Positions 23,481-36,100 of a stretch of 64,000 nucleotides of DNA are shown here, one piece after another. A program made the translations under genes and the position numbers. Position 1 is the first letter of the stretch. The number at the start of each line of letters is the position of its first letter. Under the pieces are notes generated by a model that searched no databases, had not been told where the DNA came from, and was given only the letters and a program-made list of their open reading frames with translations. Source of the stretch: Polyodon spathula (lineage: Eukaryota; Chordata; Actinopteri; Acipenseriformes; Polyodontidae); contig NC_054541.1 in assembly GCF_017654505.1 (NCBI RefSeq), forward strand, positions 47,927,486 through 47,991,485, read 5' to 3'.

Positions 23481-26400
23481 TATTATTATTATTTAAAAGC
23501 CATAGTTGGTTTCATTTTGTACACAGGAGTTTCCTTGAGGTTAACTAAGTGAGGTACTCTGTAGCCAGTGTTCAGGCACACGTAGAGCGGAAACTGCCTT
23601 TCAAATATACAAAGCTGATGTGATCACTCCAGATTTTTAATAATGTATTTCAAAAACGTTACCATTTCTGCATCATTATTATCGGTGTGGTGTTGCAACA
23701 CACGTCTTAAGCGATGCATCTTTCCTTGTTACACTGTTTAAATGTGAAACACTGCCGATTCAGAGAGGCGTTCACAGTGGGTAAAGCGTGTCTGTACAGC
23801 AGGGGACGAAGGTGAATGAAGGGAGAAGATGCGATTTGATTGGAATTAAAGCTAGCACTGGGCGCTATAGTTCCAGTTTTTTCTTACAGATGCACACGAC
23901 ATTTTTAACCCCAATACAAATAAAACGTTTATTGTCCATTTATTATTATTTTTGTTTTATAAAGTATTTTCACAATAACAAACCTAACCGATGGGGTTGT
24001 ATTTTATAATACAATTATCATATAAAAGCGCCTGTGTGCGGGTGCAGAATGCAAACTACAGCAGGTGTCTTCCATTTCCACACTCCAGCAAATCATGCAT
24101 GACTGGGTGTGACCTTTGAACTCGCCCACCTGTTCCACTGCATGGGGTGGCTGTGCCAATGCCAACAGCTGAAGAATCAGACAATCAAGGGCAATGCCAG
24201 TGAAATCCAGCTAGCATTTATTAATTCTTGGCTATTTTAATTGAAACACAATATCTGACATTAATATCTGACATATCTGGTTGCTGCTGTTTGTTTTTCA
24301 GGGTTTAAGTGAATACAAGAAGAACTACAAATGGAAGGGTTTGAGAAGCCCCTCCCCAGAGCACAAAGCCCCCTGGGCGGGACTGCGCTCTGACCAGCTG
24401 GGTAAGCAGAGATCAAGAAGGGCCACATGTTACCACAGCTAATCATACCAAGAGCCACACACACTCTAGACTAGCCATTTATATAAGCGTAATGAGAGAG
24501 CATAATGAGAAGGGCATTACCAGACAAAGGTGTTTAGCACAGTGAGAAGGGCATTACAAGATGGTAAATCCCTCTTACGAGGGTTCTATTTCTATTTGAA
24601 AATGGATATGTTAAAAACATATCACATTTTTTGTGATTTTTCTGCAGCGCTAGTTTTTGTTGCTAATGAATAGAAACAGTTTCCTCAAAATAAATAAATA
24701 AATCAGGGGTTTGCTTTAATTCTCTGTGTGGTGTGATATCCTACAGGCTTCAGTACCCCATCGGTGGACGATGTTGCGTCGTGGGTATTTCCAGTCACCT
24801 AAATAATATCTCAATACTAAACCAAGTCTTCTCCTTACATGGAGCTGTTCTTCAGTTCTGGTACCTTGTGCACAAAAGCAAACAATGTTTGTAAAACAAG
24901 TGAATGAATGAAATCCCAGAAACGACATCGCTGCAGTGCGGCAGAGTTCAGAGAGAAGGGGCGGAGCAATCAGAATGTCCATGTTTGAATTGATTCCATC
25001 AGAATTTTCAGTTATGAATGGGCCCCCCATCCCCATCTACAGAATGGCGGTAACTTTTTATTTTTGAATTGGGATTTGAGAGGAGGTTAATGTATTTGTG
25101 TACATTTCAGTGTTTAGATAGACAGATAGGACGTCTACATTGACAGACAAGCTGAAAAAAAGGTAAAATACATAAATGAATATTTGAAACCGTGATTAAA
25201 CATAGTTTCAGAGATAACATCCGAGGTCCTTTATCAGAGATTGGGGACATCATACAGCTCCGATCTCCGTGGGCTAATTGTTTGTTACCTGTCCGTGACT
25301 ACACAGTGATTTCTACTTCTTCTCCTCGTTGACCGTTTTTTGTTTGTTTACATTCCCCTAGTTTGTTTTAGCTGTCGGGACACAAGCCCACCCTGTCTGA
25401 AACATGCGCTTAGCTCTGTTATGCTGAGGAATTTTTTTTTGCAATTTAGAATAATGTAATACATAAAAAATGTGCTTAAAAGGTAATACCATTATTGCGT
25501 TAAAGAAATCTGTTTGTAAGCCATTGTGCTTTGAGGTAGTGTTGCACTTTCTTGGTCATTTCACCTGGAGAGTGAGACTGTTCCCACCCCTCCAACACCT
25601 TATTTCCTGTTTTTTATCAACCGGTTGCTTTCCCTATTGACTGACATGCTTTCAGCCAGTAACATGCTTTGACCCAGAACACACAGGTGAGGTGAAATGA
25701 GCTATAAAGTGAAGCAGCACCAGACTTCCTGAGAGGAATGCATGGAAACGGAGAGCATTCTTTAAGCTGGCGAGGTACCAGGTATCATGATTTCAAATGA
25801 AGAGCCCAGCTTGCTCTACAACATGGATTTATTTACAAACTGCACATCTGAGACTTGTGTAGTAATGGAATGGAAGATTTATTTACTTATTCAGTTAAGC
25901 CCCTTTCTCACTGGCACTCCTACCCAGGTCACAGTCCTGCGCGAACCCTGTGAACCGGTGTGAAACCACGTACCCGGGTCATACTCGGGTTAAACCCGGA
26001 TCCCAGCGGCCCACCTCAGGATGTGGGTCGACACGCTTTGACCCGGGTTGAGCGAGACAAAATGCGTGACGACCATTCGTGAGCCAAGGCAATAACAAAC
26101 AGCCACGCCTGCATGACGGTTTCACTGCCGCAAGCAACATTTCTGTTTAGACATATTTTTGTTGATTGAGACACAGCATGGGATGTAGAAACATTTGCTG
26201 TAATTAAAAATGTGGCAGACGGTTCATCCAGGCTTGGATGGAAGCGTCAGTAACAAGCTGCTTCCGGGGCATTGAGACTCGCATTGTGTACCTGCGTCTG
26301 TCACCCAGGGCAACGCTGCTTTTGATACCTGACCCAGGTAGAGCATGCCAGTGTGAAAGGAGCTTTGGATTCAACAACTTTAACATCACTAAACACAACA

Positions 26401-27144
26401 GAAATCCACTGTGACAGAAACAGTGACTTAAACACGCTCCTCTGTGCATCACAGGAATAACCAAAGAGCCCAGCTTTATTTCCAAGAAGAGAGTGCCTCA
26501 CTGTCGGCCGCAGATCTCCAGGTCCTTTCAGTGGGTACATGGAGGCGAGACGCCACGGCACTCTGCTCCACGGAGAGAAGAAGCGTGCAGTCCTGTAAAA
26601 ACACACACCCCCGTTACTGAGGACCAGACAGCCCCTGAAGGAGTCCAGACTCCCCTGGGCCCCCGGGTCCCCAGACTACCCCGATCTCAATCCATGGAGC
26701 CGAGACCAGACAGAGCTCCGCACTCGCCCTTAGTGAACGGCAAGAGCCTGCCTTCCCTTACCGCCGAGAAGGGCGTTCCGGCTGCCCAGGGTAATGGAGT
26801 AAGTACAGCATACATAGTCAGTGTTTTTATCTCCAGTGCTGCAGTTATTCTTTAATGCTGTGCATTCAAATATTACCTGTTAGAGCAACAGTGGCACTCG
26901 CGAGACATCAAAACACAGATACAGAGTTCAGTACAACCCAGACACTCATTCATTAATGGCCTATTGGTTGAATGTTAATGCTGGTTTTTTTAGAATTGAA
27001 GATCAGAGAGCAGCGCAGTGTTTCTTCTGACAGCGAGTTCTTCCACAGATTAATATTGCAGAGCTGGTTATTAGGGTACTTCTTGAAGTTACGGTTTAAA
27101 TTTGTTAAAAAAATGAAGTACCAGTTAGAGACTACAGACAACGT

Positions 27145-27185
<41 letters not shown>

Positions 27186-30100
27186 TTTTTAATTTTATAT
27201 AGCGCCTTTCATAGTGGACCACCATTACAAAGCGCTTTACAAGGTACGAGACTAGGGTGTGTGAAGTATGCATCAGCTGCAGAGTCACTTACAACAACAT
27301 CTCACCCGAAAAACAGAGCATAAGGAGGCTCAGGGTCAGAGGAAGAGGAAGATGGGCCTCACTGCAGGACCTTATTGTGTCGTCCCACCCCCCCTGTTAA
27401 TTTAACCCTTATTTATAAACATCAAACATATGAAATCAAGTCTTCAGTATTGAACTGTATTTAATTGTCAGAATATTAGCATGTATGAAACAGTACAGAA
27501 TATGAACGTGTTCTACTTGCCTGGTTTATTATGTGTACATCTTTATATCCAACACTACAGTATTTTTTAATCATAAACAAACAGGTTTAATCACTAACCC
27601 TACCAAGATTCTCCAATTCTGCGATCACAGAAATTATTACAGAAATCTGCACAGACATTTGCCCGTGAGCAGCTGCACCTGCTGCCCCTGCTATTCCTCC
27701 ACCACTGCTCAGGGTCACACAATGAGTCAGTGGCTGACCTGGGATTTGAACCAGGGACCTCCTGGTTATAAGCCTGTTTCTTTAACCAAAGGACCACACA
27801 GCCTCCTATAAGTTGAGCATATCAGTCGTTGTGTAGCTGAAGTTGTCGTGTGTGTGTATGTATACCCGCATTCTAACAAATGTATTGTTAGGTTCACTTT
27901 CTATCATTTGTCTGTTTGTCACACTTCTAGTGACATTTTAAAACACTGAATTGTAAAGATCCCATATGACCACAATACAAATCTCACAGTCATGTACATT
28001 TCATACTTGTAGATGTACTTGGAAATTACACCTGCTTCTTGTGCAATGAACCACAGTCTAATGAATGTAATTTAGGATCCCTTGAGCCCTTTTGCTGTTG
28101 AGTTTGTTTTTCCTTTCAAACATGCTATCCTAGTGTCCACTAAAGAAATCTCCTGTTTGCCAGCCTTGCTTGCACTTCAGTAGTAACTTCACCTGGGCAG
28201 TGAAACTGACCCCCCCCCCCCCATGCTGTCTGGCATGTTATTACATTACTGTTGCCCTGCAGGTTAACAGGGTCCTGCAGAAGAAAGCTGGGCTGAAGAC
28301 AGACGTGCGCAGGAGTGTAGCCCGAAGCTCGGAGTACCAGAGACAGTTCATGTGGAAGACTCCATCAAAAAACTCTCCGTTACTGGCAGCAGAGCAGGTA
28401 CCCACAGGCCTGTGAAATACATTCACTGCAGTGCAGAGCACACAAGAAAATAATTTAGTCTTCATATTTTTCACGTCTCCTGTAAGATTAATAATGTAAG
28501 ATTAAAGTTGTGTAAAGAAGGACCAATCTTCAACATACAGTATCTTCATAACTAATTTTGCTTTTGTCCACCATTAAACGGCAGAATTCTTTCAGTAAAG
28601 TTCAATTAATAACGCAGTGCTATCTGTTTTGTATTACATAAGATGAGCTTCCCTCATCTGACCAGAAGATGGCGCCAAAGAGTTATGTAAATTCCATGTG
28701 TTTGGAAGTTCCCAGTTTGCCTGGATGGCTGCCGAATTACAGGGGAAAAAAAAGCAGCACAACTGTATTACCAAAACAACTTACTTTATAGATTAGGTAA
28801 AGTCAAGACCAGGTCATTCATAGTATAACAAGTATGCACATGTTTTTTTTAAACGAAATCTGTAGTTACGTGATTTGCCTCTATAGTATTTGCTGAGTCA
28901 TCTTTAAATATTAATCTGAATGACAGGATATGAGGGGTGTAAGATAATATCTTAACTAGCATGTTCACCATCATCAAAAAATGCTTTTTAAACGTTCTTC
29001 CCGTTGCTTCCATTTTCATATCAGTTGGTTTACAACAGAAACAAGGAGGTTCCTCCGTTCAAGTCGGGCAGCTTTGTGCGTGAGAGCGAGTACCGGAGGA
29101 ACTTCAAGAGCTCCCCTCCCCCAAAAGAGCTGAGACTGCGCAAGGACCTGGAGGAGCGAGAGGCAGAAAACATCTCGCCAACCAGCAACTCAAAGGTATC
29201 CTTCAAGATACTCACACGTGGCTCCAAGCTGGTGATGCGCCCACACACCTCTGCTTCACTTACTCTCAGCTTTGAGAAAGCACCTCACCTATCTAGCTAT
29301 TATCAATAGACACGATATGATACATCTCATGATATGGAGGCACCTCACCTACCTAGCTATTAGGGGTGTATCCATAGACCCAATGTCTTACATCTCATGA
29401 TATGCAGGTCGCAATATGTTATGGATCACGATACGTGATGTTTCTGATTGGCTAGTATGATGCATGATAAGATGAAATTCTAAACACAAATTCATAAAAC
29501 ACATTTATTCTTCATTCAAGAACTGACAGTGAGCTCTGCTTCATCGATATATGAGGACTTACGACAGCCCTACAAGCTACAGGGTTATGTAAACAATGCA
29601 GACTGAGTTGGATGGAGCTCTGATCCAGTATGGCTGACATCATGTAGCTGTCGTTCTGATACACATTTACTTGTGGCTGTATCTCACAAACGGTTTTAAA
29701 ATGCATAAATATGCCTTGTATTCACTGTATAATCGCTACTCATTTATCTAGTTTATTTGAATATCTGCTTTCAGCTACAGGGCCTTCTCTCCATCATGGC
29801 AATGAGTCAATCTGTGGTCTCTTTTAGTATTTCCAAGTATAGCACTACTGGGGTTTTTATAGTTATGAAATACTAAAGAAACCAACGTTTGAAAACATTA
29901 CAAAAGACTTCTAGTCTAAATGTTTGTCATTGAATTTGAGTTTTATTATTTCTAAATGTATCTCTATTGAGTGTTTGTTTAATAGTTCTGGTAAAATAAT
30001 CTGAGGTGGTAGTCTTCCTAGAATTAAAAAATATATATTTATTTTATGTTTTTTCATTTCCTTTTTATTCAGTGTGAAAAGAATAAAAAGTACAGTTCAC

Positions 30101-33100
30101 TCCAGAATAGGCACGTAGATAAGGAACCACAGCTGGCTGCAGAGAAGCCGGTTTTGAAGCAGCGTAACAGTGAGGACCCACAGCTGGCTGCAGAAAAGCC
30201 AGTTTTGAAGCAGCATAACAGTGAGGACCCACAGCTGGCTGCAGAAAAGCCAGTTTTGAAGCAGCGTAACAGTGAGGACCCAAAGCTGGCTGCAGAGAAG
30301 CTGGTTCTGAAGCAGCAGAATCCACAGAGGCTGTTTTTTCCTCACAGAGGCTATGGGTGAGCAGTACCTTTTATATATACTTGAGGTCTGACTGCAGGTT
30401 TGTGTTGAGTCAAATGAATATGTGTGCGGAATATAGAGCCTAATTATTTTGTGTTACCTTAAAGGAAAATGAAGTCAGAATACAAGTCAAACTTCCGGTC
30501 TCCTGTGAAGTACAGCTATAAAGATGGAGCCTGGATAAAAGGGCGTGTCTCTTCAGATGAGGTGTGTTCATCTTTCTCATTTAGGGCAGGTTTGTGTCCC
30601 GTCTCGTCCTGTCCCCCCTGCCACAAAAAAACTGAACGCATCCGCAACCTGCTTTTGAATGCAATGGGCTTGTTTTGAAGATGCAAAAGCATAGGTACAT
30701 TTTGCCAAAGGAATTCATTCATTTCAGAGAGCAAGTTGTTGCTTCATGTCATTGTGGTGTTTTTATTTATTTGTTCGTTTCTCTTCTTGTTTTGTGGTGT
30801 ATACACACATTCTGAGCAGCTCTGGGTTGTGTTGCACCCACATTGACTTACAATGTTTTCTCTGCCTTTACCTGGCTTTGAACTTTAACAGTACAAACCT
30901 AGCTGGAAACTACTCAGAGCAAGCATTGAACTGCTCCTTCCTGCAGCTCTGTGCTTGCAAGTTTTATACTGTTCATATTTGACGTCCCTCAGAACAGACG
31001 CGAAGGGCCCATAGGGTTTACTAGTGGCTGGATTGAATTAGTTTGCAGTGTACAGATGAGCGCTGCTCTCCTTTTCTAATGCTGGTGATGTACTGTATAG
31101 GGTGCAACTTCACCCCTCCTGCACTTCAAGTGCCTCATGTAGACTGGGAAGTCAAGGCAGTTATCCAGCAGGGTTCAGTCCTTTGTCTTGCAGTGCTGTG
31201 CTCAGGTGTCTGTATGAATACAGGAATAATCGAAGCAGTGAAAATGCTGTTGAAGTCACGTGTGCTGTACCCTTCCTCTTTGCAGGATTCACAAAGCCAC
31301 CTCGCTTACATGTGGTACAATGAGGTAATCGGCTGTCTGGTTTTATCTGCCTGTGCTTTGTGTCTTTGTGCTTTTTGGTGAAATAAAAAAACTCCCACTA
31401 GTGCATACTGCATACTGTGTTCCTTTGGCACTGAAAGACTTAACGCTGCTGTTCCATGTTCTTTGCACTGCATTTTGTATGGCTTTTAATGTCTAGGTAG
31501 AGTGAACATGGTTTTGACTGCATACTTGCTTCACTTTTTGGTTGGGAGAATTAGAAATGCATGTCAGTAAACTGTATGAAGAGGAGGACAGGCTCTGGAT
31601 TTAAACTGCACATATGAAACTGCAAACCGGTCAGCATTGCTTACTTTTAAATACATAAATACATTCTGTGTATACATACTGTATGTGTGTACAAGTGTAA
31701 TTGTAGTGTATTCGTTTTTTAGTCATGTTTTTGTGTTGCATTTCAGAACTCTTGGATTTGTTCTTGTATGAATCGGGGTGTATTGGCCCTGTTGATCCCA
31801 TGCCTGTTTTGACAGGTGATGGAGCTGAGGAAGATGGCAGAGGCTTACAGGAAGAGAGCCCAAGGAACCCACTTCTCCCGAGAGCACCTGAACCAGATTC
31901 TCTCTGAGAAGAACCGATTCTGGGAAGTGTCTTCCTCCTCGACCCTGGAGGAGTCTGCTAGCGATGACATCAGAGCCCTGGACCTGGCCAGGTATGGGCA
32001 TCTCCATCACTGCAAACTCTGAGGTTAACAGTGCACAGGATGCATGGTCCTCACCTGATTCAGAGCGCAAGTCAAGTCTGTAAAACTGAAAGTTCTTCAG
32101 AAAGATGTATAAAAGTCGTTAAGCCGATGAGAGGTATAACAGTGCTATTTGAGGCCCTGGTGGTCGGCGTTCTAATAAGCTCTAGAGAACATTAATTTTT
32201 CTCTATTTTTTTTTTTTTTGCAATCTTATAAACACAGCGCACAGATAGTTTATCCTCATGCATTTTGAATTCAGCAGTGTTTTGGGTTTTTGTTTAGAAC
32301 AAGGGTTTTGAAGAGAAGCCCCAGCCCAGTGAGGTCTGGTTCATGCTCTCCTGTGCAGAGTGACACTTCTGCCAAGAAGTCTCCAAGCGACGACACAGAG
32401 AAAGCCAGCCTGCACAGCAGAGCCACCCTCCCAGTGAGGAGGAGACTGGCCTGGGGAGACGAGGAGAATGAACATGAGGAGCAGGAAACCCTGCAGAGAA
32501 GAGAGGGCGAGCAGGCCCAGGAAGAAAAGGAAGATGAGCAGGAGAAAGAGTAAGCACTGACTTGCTGGATCAATTATATAGTAAACTTAACCCTGAACTA
32601 AGAAATGTGCACAGCTTTAAGCACAAGTGTAAAGCGCTAAGCATCAAAGTATTCCAGTGCCAGTGGAGCACCATGTGCATGTGGAGCGGTGTGCTTGTTA
32701 GGGTTGCATCTTGGAAGATACTTCCAAGTTAAGAACTTTATTAGAAATGGAGAGTTCAACTAAACCATGAACAGTAGTTCTGATCAATTCATGGTAGCAA
32801 AACTTTAGTATAACTTTAATTTACTATATATAGGTTAGGACTTGAATTTACTGTATATAAGGTTAGGCAACACCAACAATTTAATTGGACTCTGCATTAG
32901 CCAATTGGAATGCAAGTTTCAATCTAGGGGTCTCCTAATCATGTTGTAACCCTATATAAAGCAATTGGTTTAAGTATGAAAATCTGGATCTTTTTTTGTT
33001 TTTTTCAGAGGCAAAGTTGCAGGACAAAAGTCATCTGCCAGGTTTGGCTCTGATGTCACCCCTGTGTCTTCAGACGTGAGCAATGAAGATGAAGGGAGAC

Positions 33101-36100
33101 TCCCCACCCCCGAGATGAAGAATCAGGGATGGGCCCCAAGAACTCACCATGATCTCACCACGCCAACAGTTGGTAACGAGTCGCTTCATTCTGATGAGCC
33201 GTGAAATGAGCGAGTCTCTGCTACAATGGTTTGTCTTGCAGTACTGGAGAGATCTATGCTAGCAGTAACCCGCAGAAACATTCTATAGTTGAAACATTTA
33301 ATCATGAGGTATGTGGCAACAGTTAAAACAATCTTTACATAAAACAATAAAAAGACCCAGGACAAACTGGTGGTTATTGTGTTTAAAAAGAATTGTGCTG
33401 TCCTGGCATACAGAGGCAGGAACAGTAAGTACATGTTCTCGATATCCTGGGTAGCTTTGCAATGGTCCTGCTCATTGTCGTACACTTTTAAGAAATGCAT
33501 GTATATGTTAACGTCTGTTCATTTAGGAGCAGCCATGGAAGAAATGTGTTTATCACTGTATACAGCGTTGTTGTAACAGAGAATCGCAGTCCGCGCTCCC
33601 TGTTCCAATGCCCTGTCTGATGTCTCCAACATAGACCTTCCTGTATGTTAATAGTTAGTTCATTGTGATGGGTTTGCCACTGATTCTTCTTCTGCTTTCC
33701 ACAAGGTGGTGCTCTTTTGGTTTCACCACCAAAACTGGAGCCTTCTACTAAACGGGACCTACAGACAGAACCCCCTCTTGGAAAACCTTATTCCCCCCAC
33801 AAGTACCTTCCCAGAGAGTCTGCAGAGAGGACGTCGGCCAAGGTGAGGAAATGAGCGTTCATTAAAACCTTATCCCCCCCCCACAAGCACCTTCGCAGAG
33901 AGGACGTCGGCCAAGGTGAGGGAATGAGCGTTCATTAAAACCTTATCCCCCTCCACAAGCACCTTCGCAGAGAGGACGTCAGCCAAGGTGAGGGAATGAG
34001 CGTTCATTAAAACCTTATCCCCCCCCACAAGCACCTTCGCAGAGAGGACGTCAGCCAAGGTGAGGGAATGAGCGTTCATTAAAACCTTATCCCCCCCCCC
34101 ACAAGCACCTTCGCAGAGAGGACGTCAGTCAAGGTGAGGGAATGAGCGTTCATTAAAACCTTATCCCCCCACAAGCACCTTCGCAGAGAGGACGTCAGCC
34201 AAGGTGAGGGAATGAGCGTTCATTAAAACCTTATCCCCCCCCCCACAAGCACCTTCGCAGAGAGGACGTCAGTCAAGGTGAGGGAATGAGCGTTCATTAA
34301 AACCTTATCCCCCCACAAGCACCTTCGCAGAGAGGACGTCAGCCAAGGTGAGGGAATGAGCGTTCATTAAAACCTTATCCCCCCCCCCCACAAGCACCTT
34401 CGCAGAGAGGACGTCAGCCAAGGTGAGGGAATGAGCGTTCATTAAAACCTTATCCCCCCCCCCACAAGCACCTTCGCATAGAGGACGTCGGTCAAGGTGA
34501 GGGAATGAGCGTTCATTAAAACCTTATCCCCCCCCACAAGCACCTTCGCAGAGAGGACGTCAGTCAAGGTGAGGGAATGAGCGTTCATTAAAACCTTATC
34601 CCCCCACAAGCACCTTCGCAGAGAGGACGTCAGCCAAGGTGAGGGAATGAGCGTTCGTTGAAGCTGTAGGAAAAAAATGAGTTTCAAAAACAGAACTGCA
34701 TTGAAATGAATCCCAGAGTACAAAAGGTGTTTTTCTCTCTCATGCTGTACAAGTTTTGTATGTGTCTTGAAGTGCTTTTGATTGTATGGTTAAGGGAGGC
34801 CTTTGGAACTGATTGCCAAAATTTGATGAAAAATAAAATGGACTATACTATAGTGATTGGCTGAGGCACTGAAACTTATTCCAGGAACTCATTTGTGAAT
34901 ATGACAAAAACGATACCCGGGTGTTTGTAGTGTAATGTAGTCAACCTGCTGTGGGTGCAGCTGGAACTTTAGAGCTGTTGATGCCATTTAGGAACCTGGC
35001 AGCAAACAAAAAAAATGAAGGTCTTTTCTGAAGTGATTTTGAATCTGTGCTTTCCAGGTTGATGTAGCTGGCCCGTCACTGTCTTCCATTGCGGCAGGGT
35101 TGAAAACCAGCGACCCTCTCCCCCTGAGAGAGGACCCGAGAGAGGACAGCAGGCTGACCGACTCCCCTCCGGCAGCTGTGAGAACTCCTTCCAAGTCTTC
35201 AAACAGCACTGCCCTCATAAACACAGCCCCTGCCTCCCTCTCCCCTCACAGGGAGGCTGTGAGCAGAATCCAGGGGGCTTTGAGGGACCCAGAGTTCCAG
35301 CACAATGGTAGGTCAAACAGTACACTGCAATACACTGCAATACAATACAATAGCAACTTCGAAAGCATTGAACAGTGGACCAGAAGCAAACCGCAGAGAT
35401 AAAACTGAGAAATAAAAGTGCAATATACATGGATCCTTTCTGGATGCAGCTGCTCAATACAGAGAGCACTGTGGTGATCGCCAGCATCTCAGTGCAGCTA
35501 AGCTAATTGAGTGGCAAGAAATAAAAAGGGTAGGAAAAAAATTAGATATTGCAAATTAGCTGTTAAGTAATAATTCAATTACTTGTGATTTAATTTTACC
35601 TCAATAGTGGGGGTGTTAAAGTGATCCTGAAAGGCTCTGTTCAGTATTCCTGCTGTAATAAAACAGTATTGTTATCATGTTTGTACCACAGCATTGGTGC
35701 TGCTGTTCTGACTACAAGACACACCCCATGCGACTGGCAGCTACCACTGTCACCATTTCACACTCATTACCCTGCCTTCACATAGTCAGCCTACTACAAA
35801 CCAGGAAACACAAAACAAACCCTGCAGCACAATGTACAAATAGGGTATTCCGTGGGCTCTTTGAACAGTGCGACTTGTACCACAAGTGACTGAAGACAGG
35901 ATTACTACAAGAGCCCTCACGGCATGTAGGTCAGGCTGGCTTGTGGCTGCGCTGGTATTTCAAGAATTCTGTTTTATACCACATCTGTGACTTTTTTTCT
36001 CATTTAAATTTGTATTTTACATTGTGAGCATTACCTGGCTGTGGAAATATTTGGTGATGTAAGTCATTCCCCCAGCTGCGGATACTGCTGCCTGCCAGTG

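Noticed and set aside
27707..27800. A functional tRNA gene
   Set aside because: The B-box-like sequence and head belong to a SINE; no tRNA cloverleaf with anticodon arm and acceptor stem can be drawn.
33870..34723. Minus-strand repeat ORFs over the exon-12 minisatellite
   Set aside because: Shadows of the tandem repeat on the strand opposite to MDM1.
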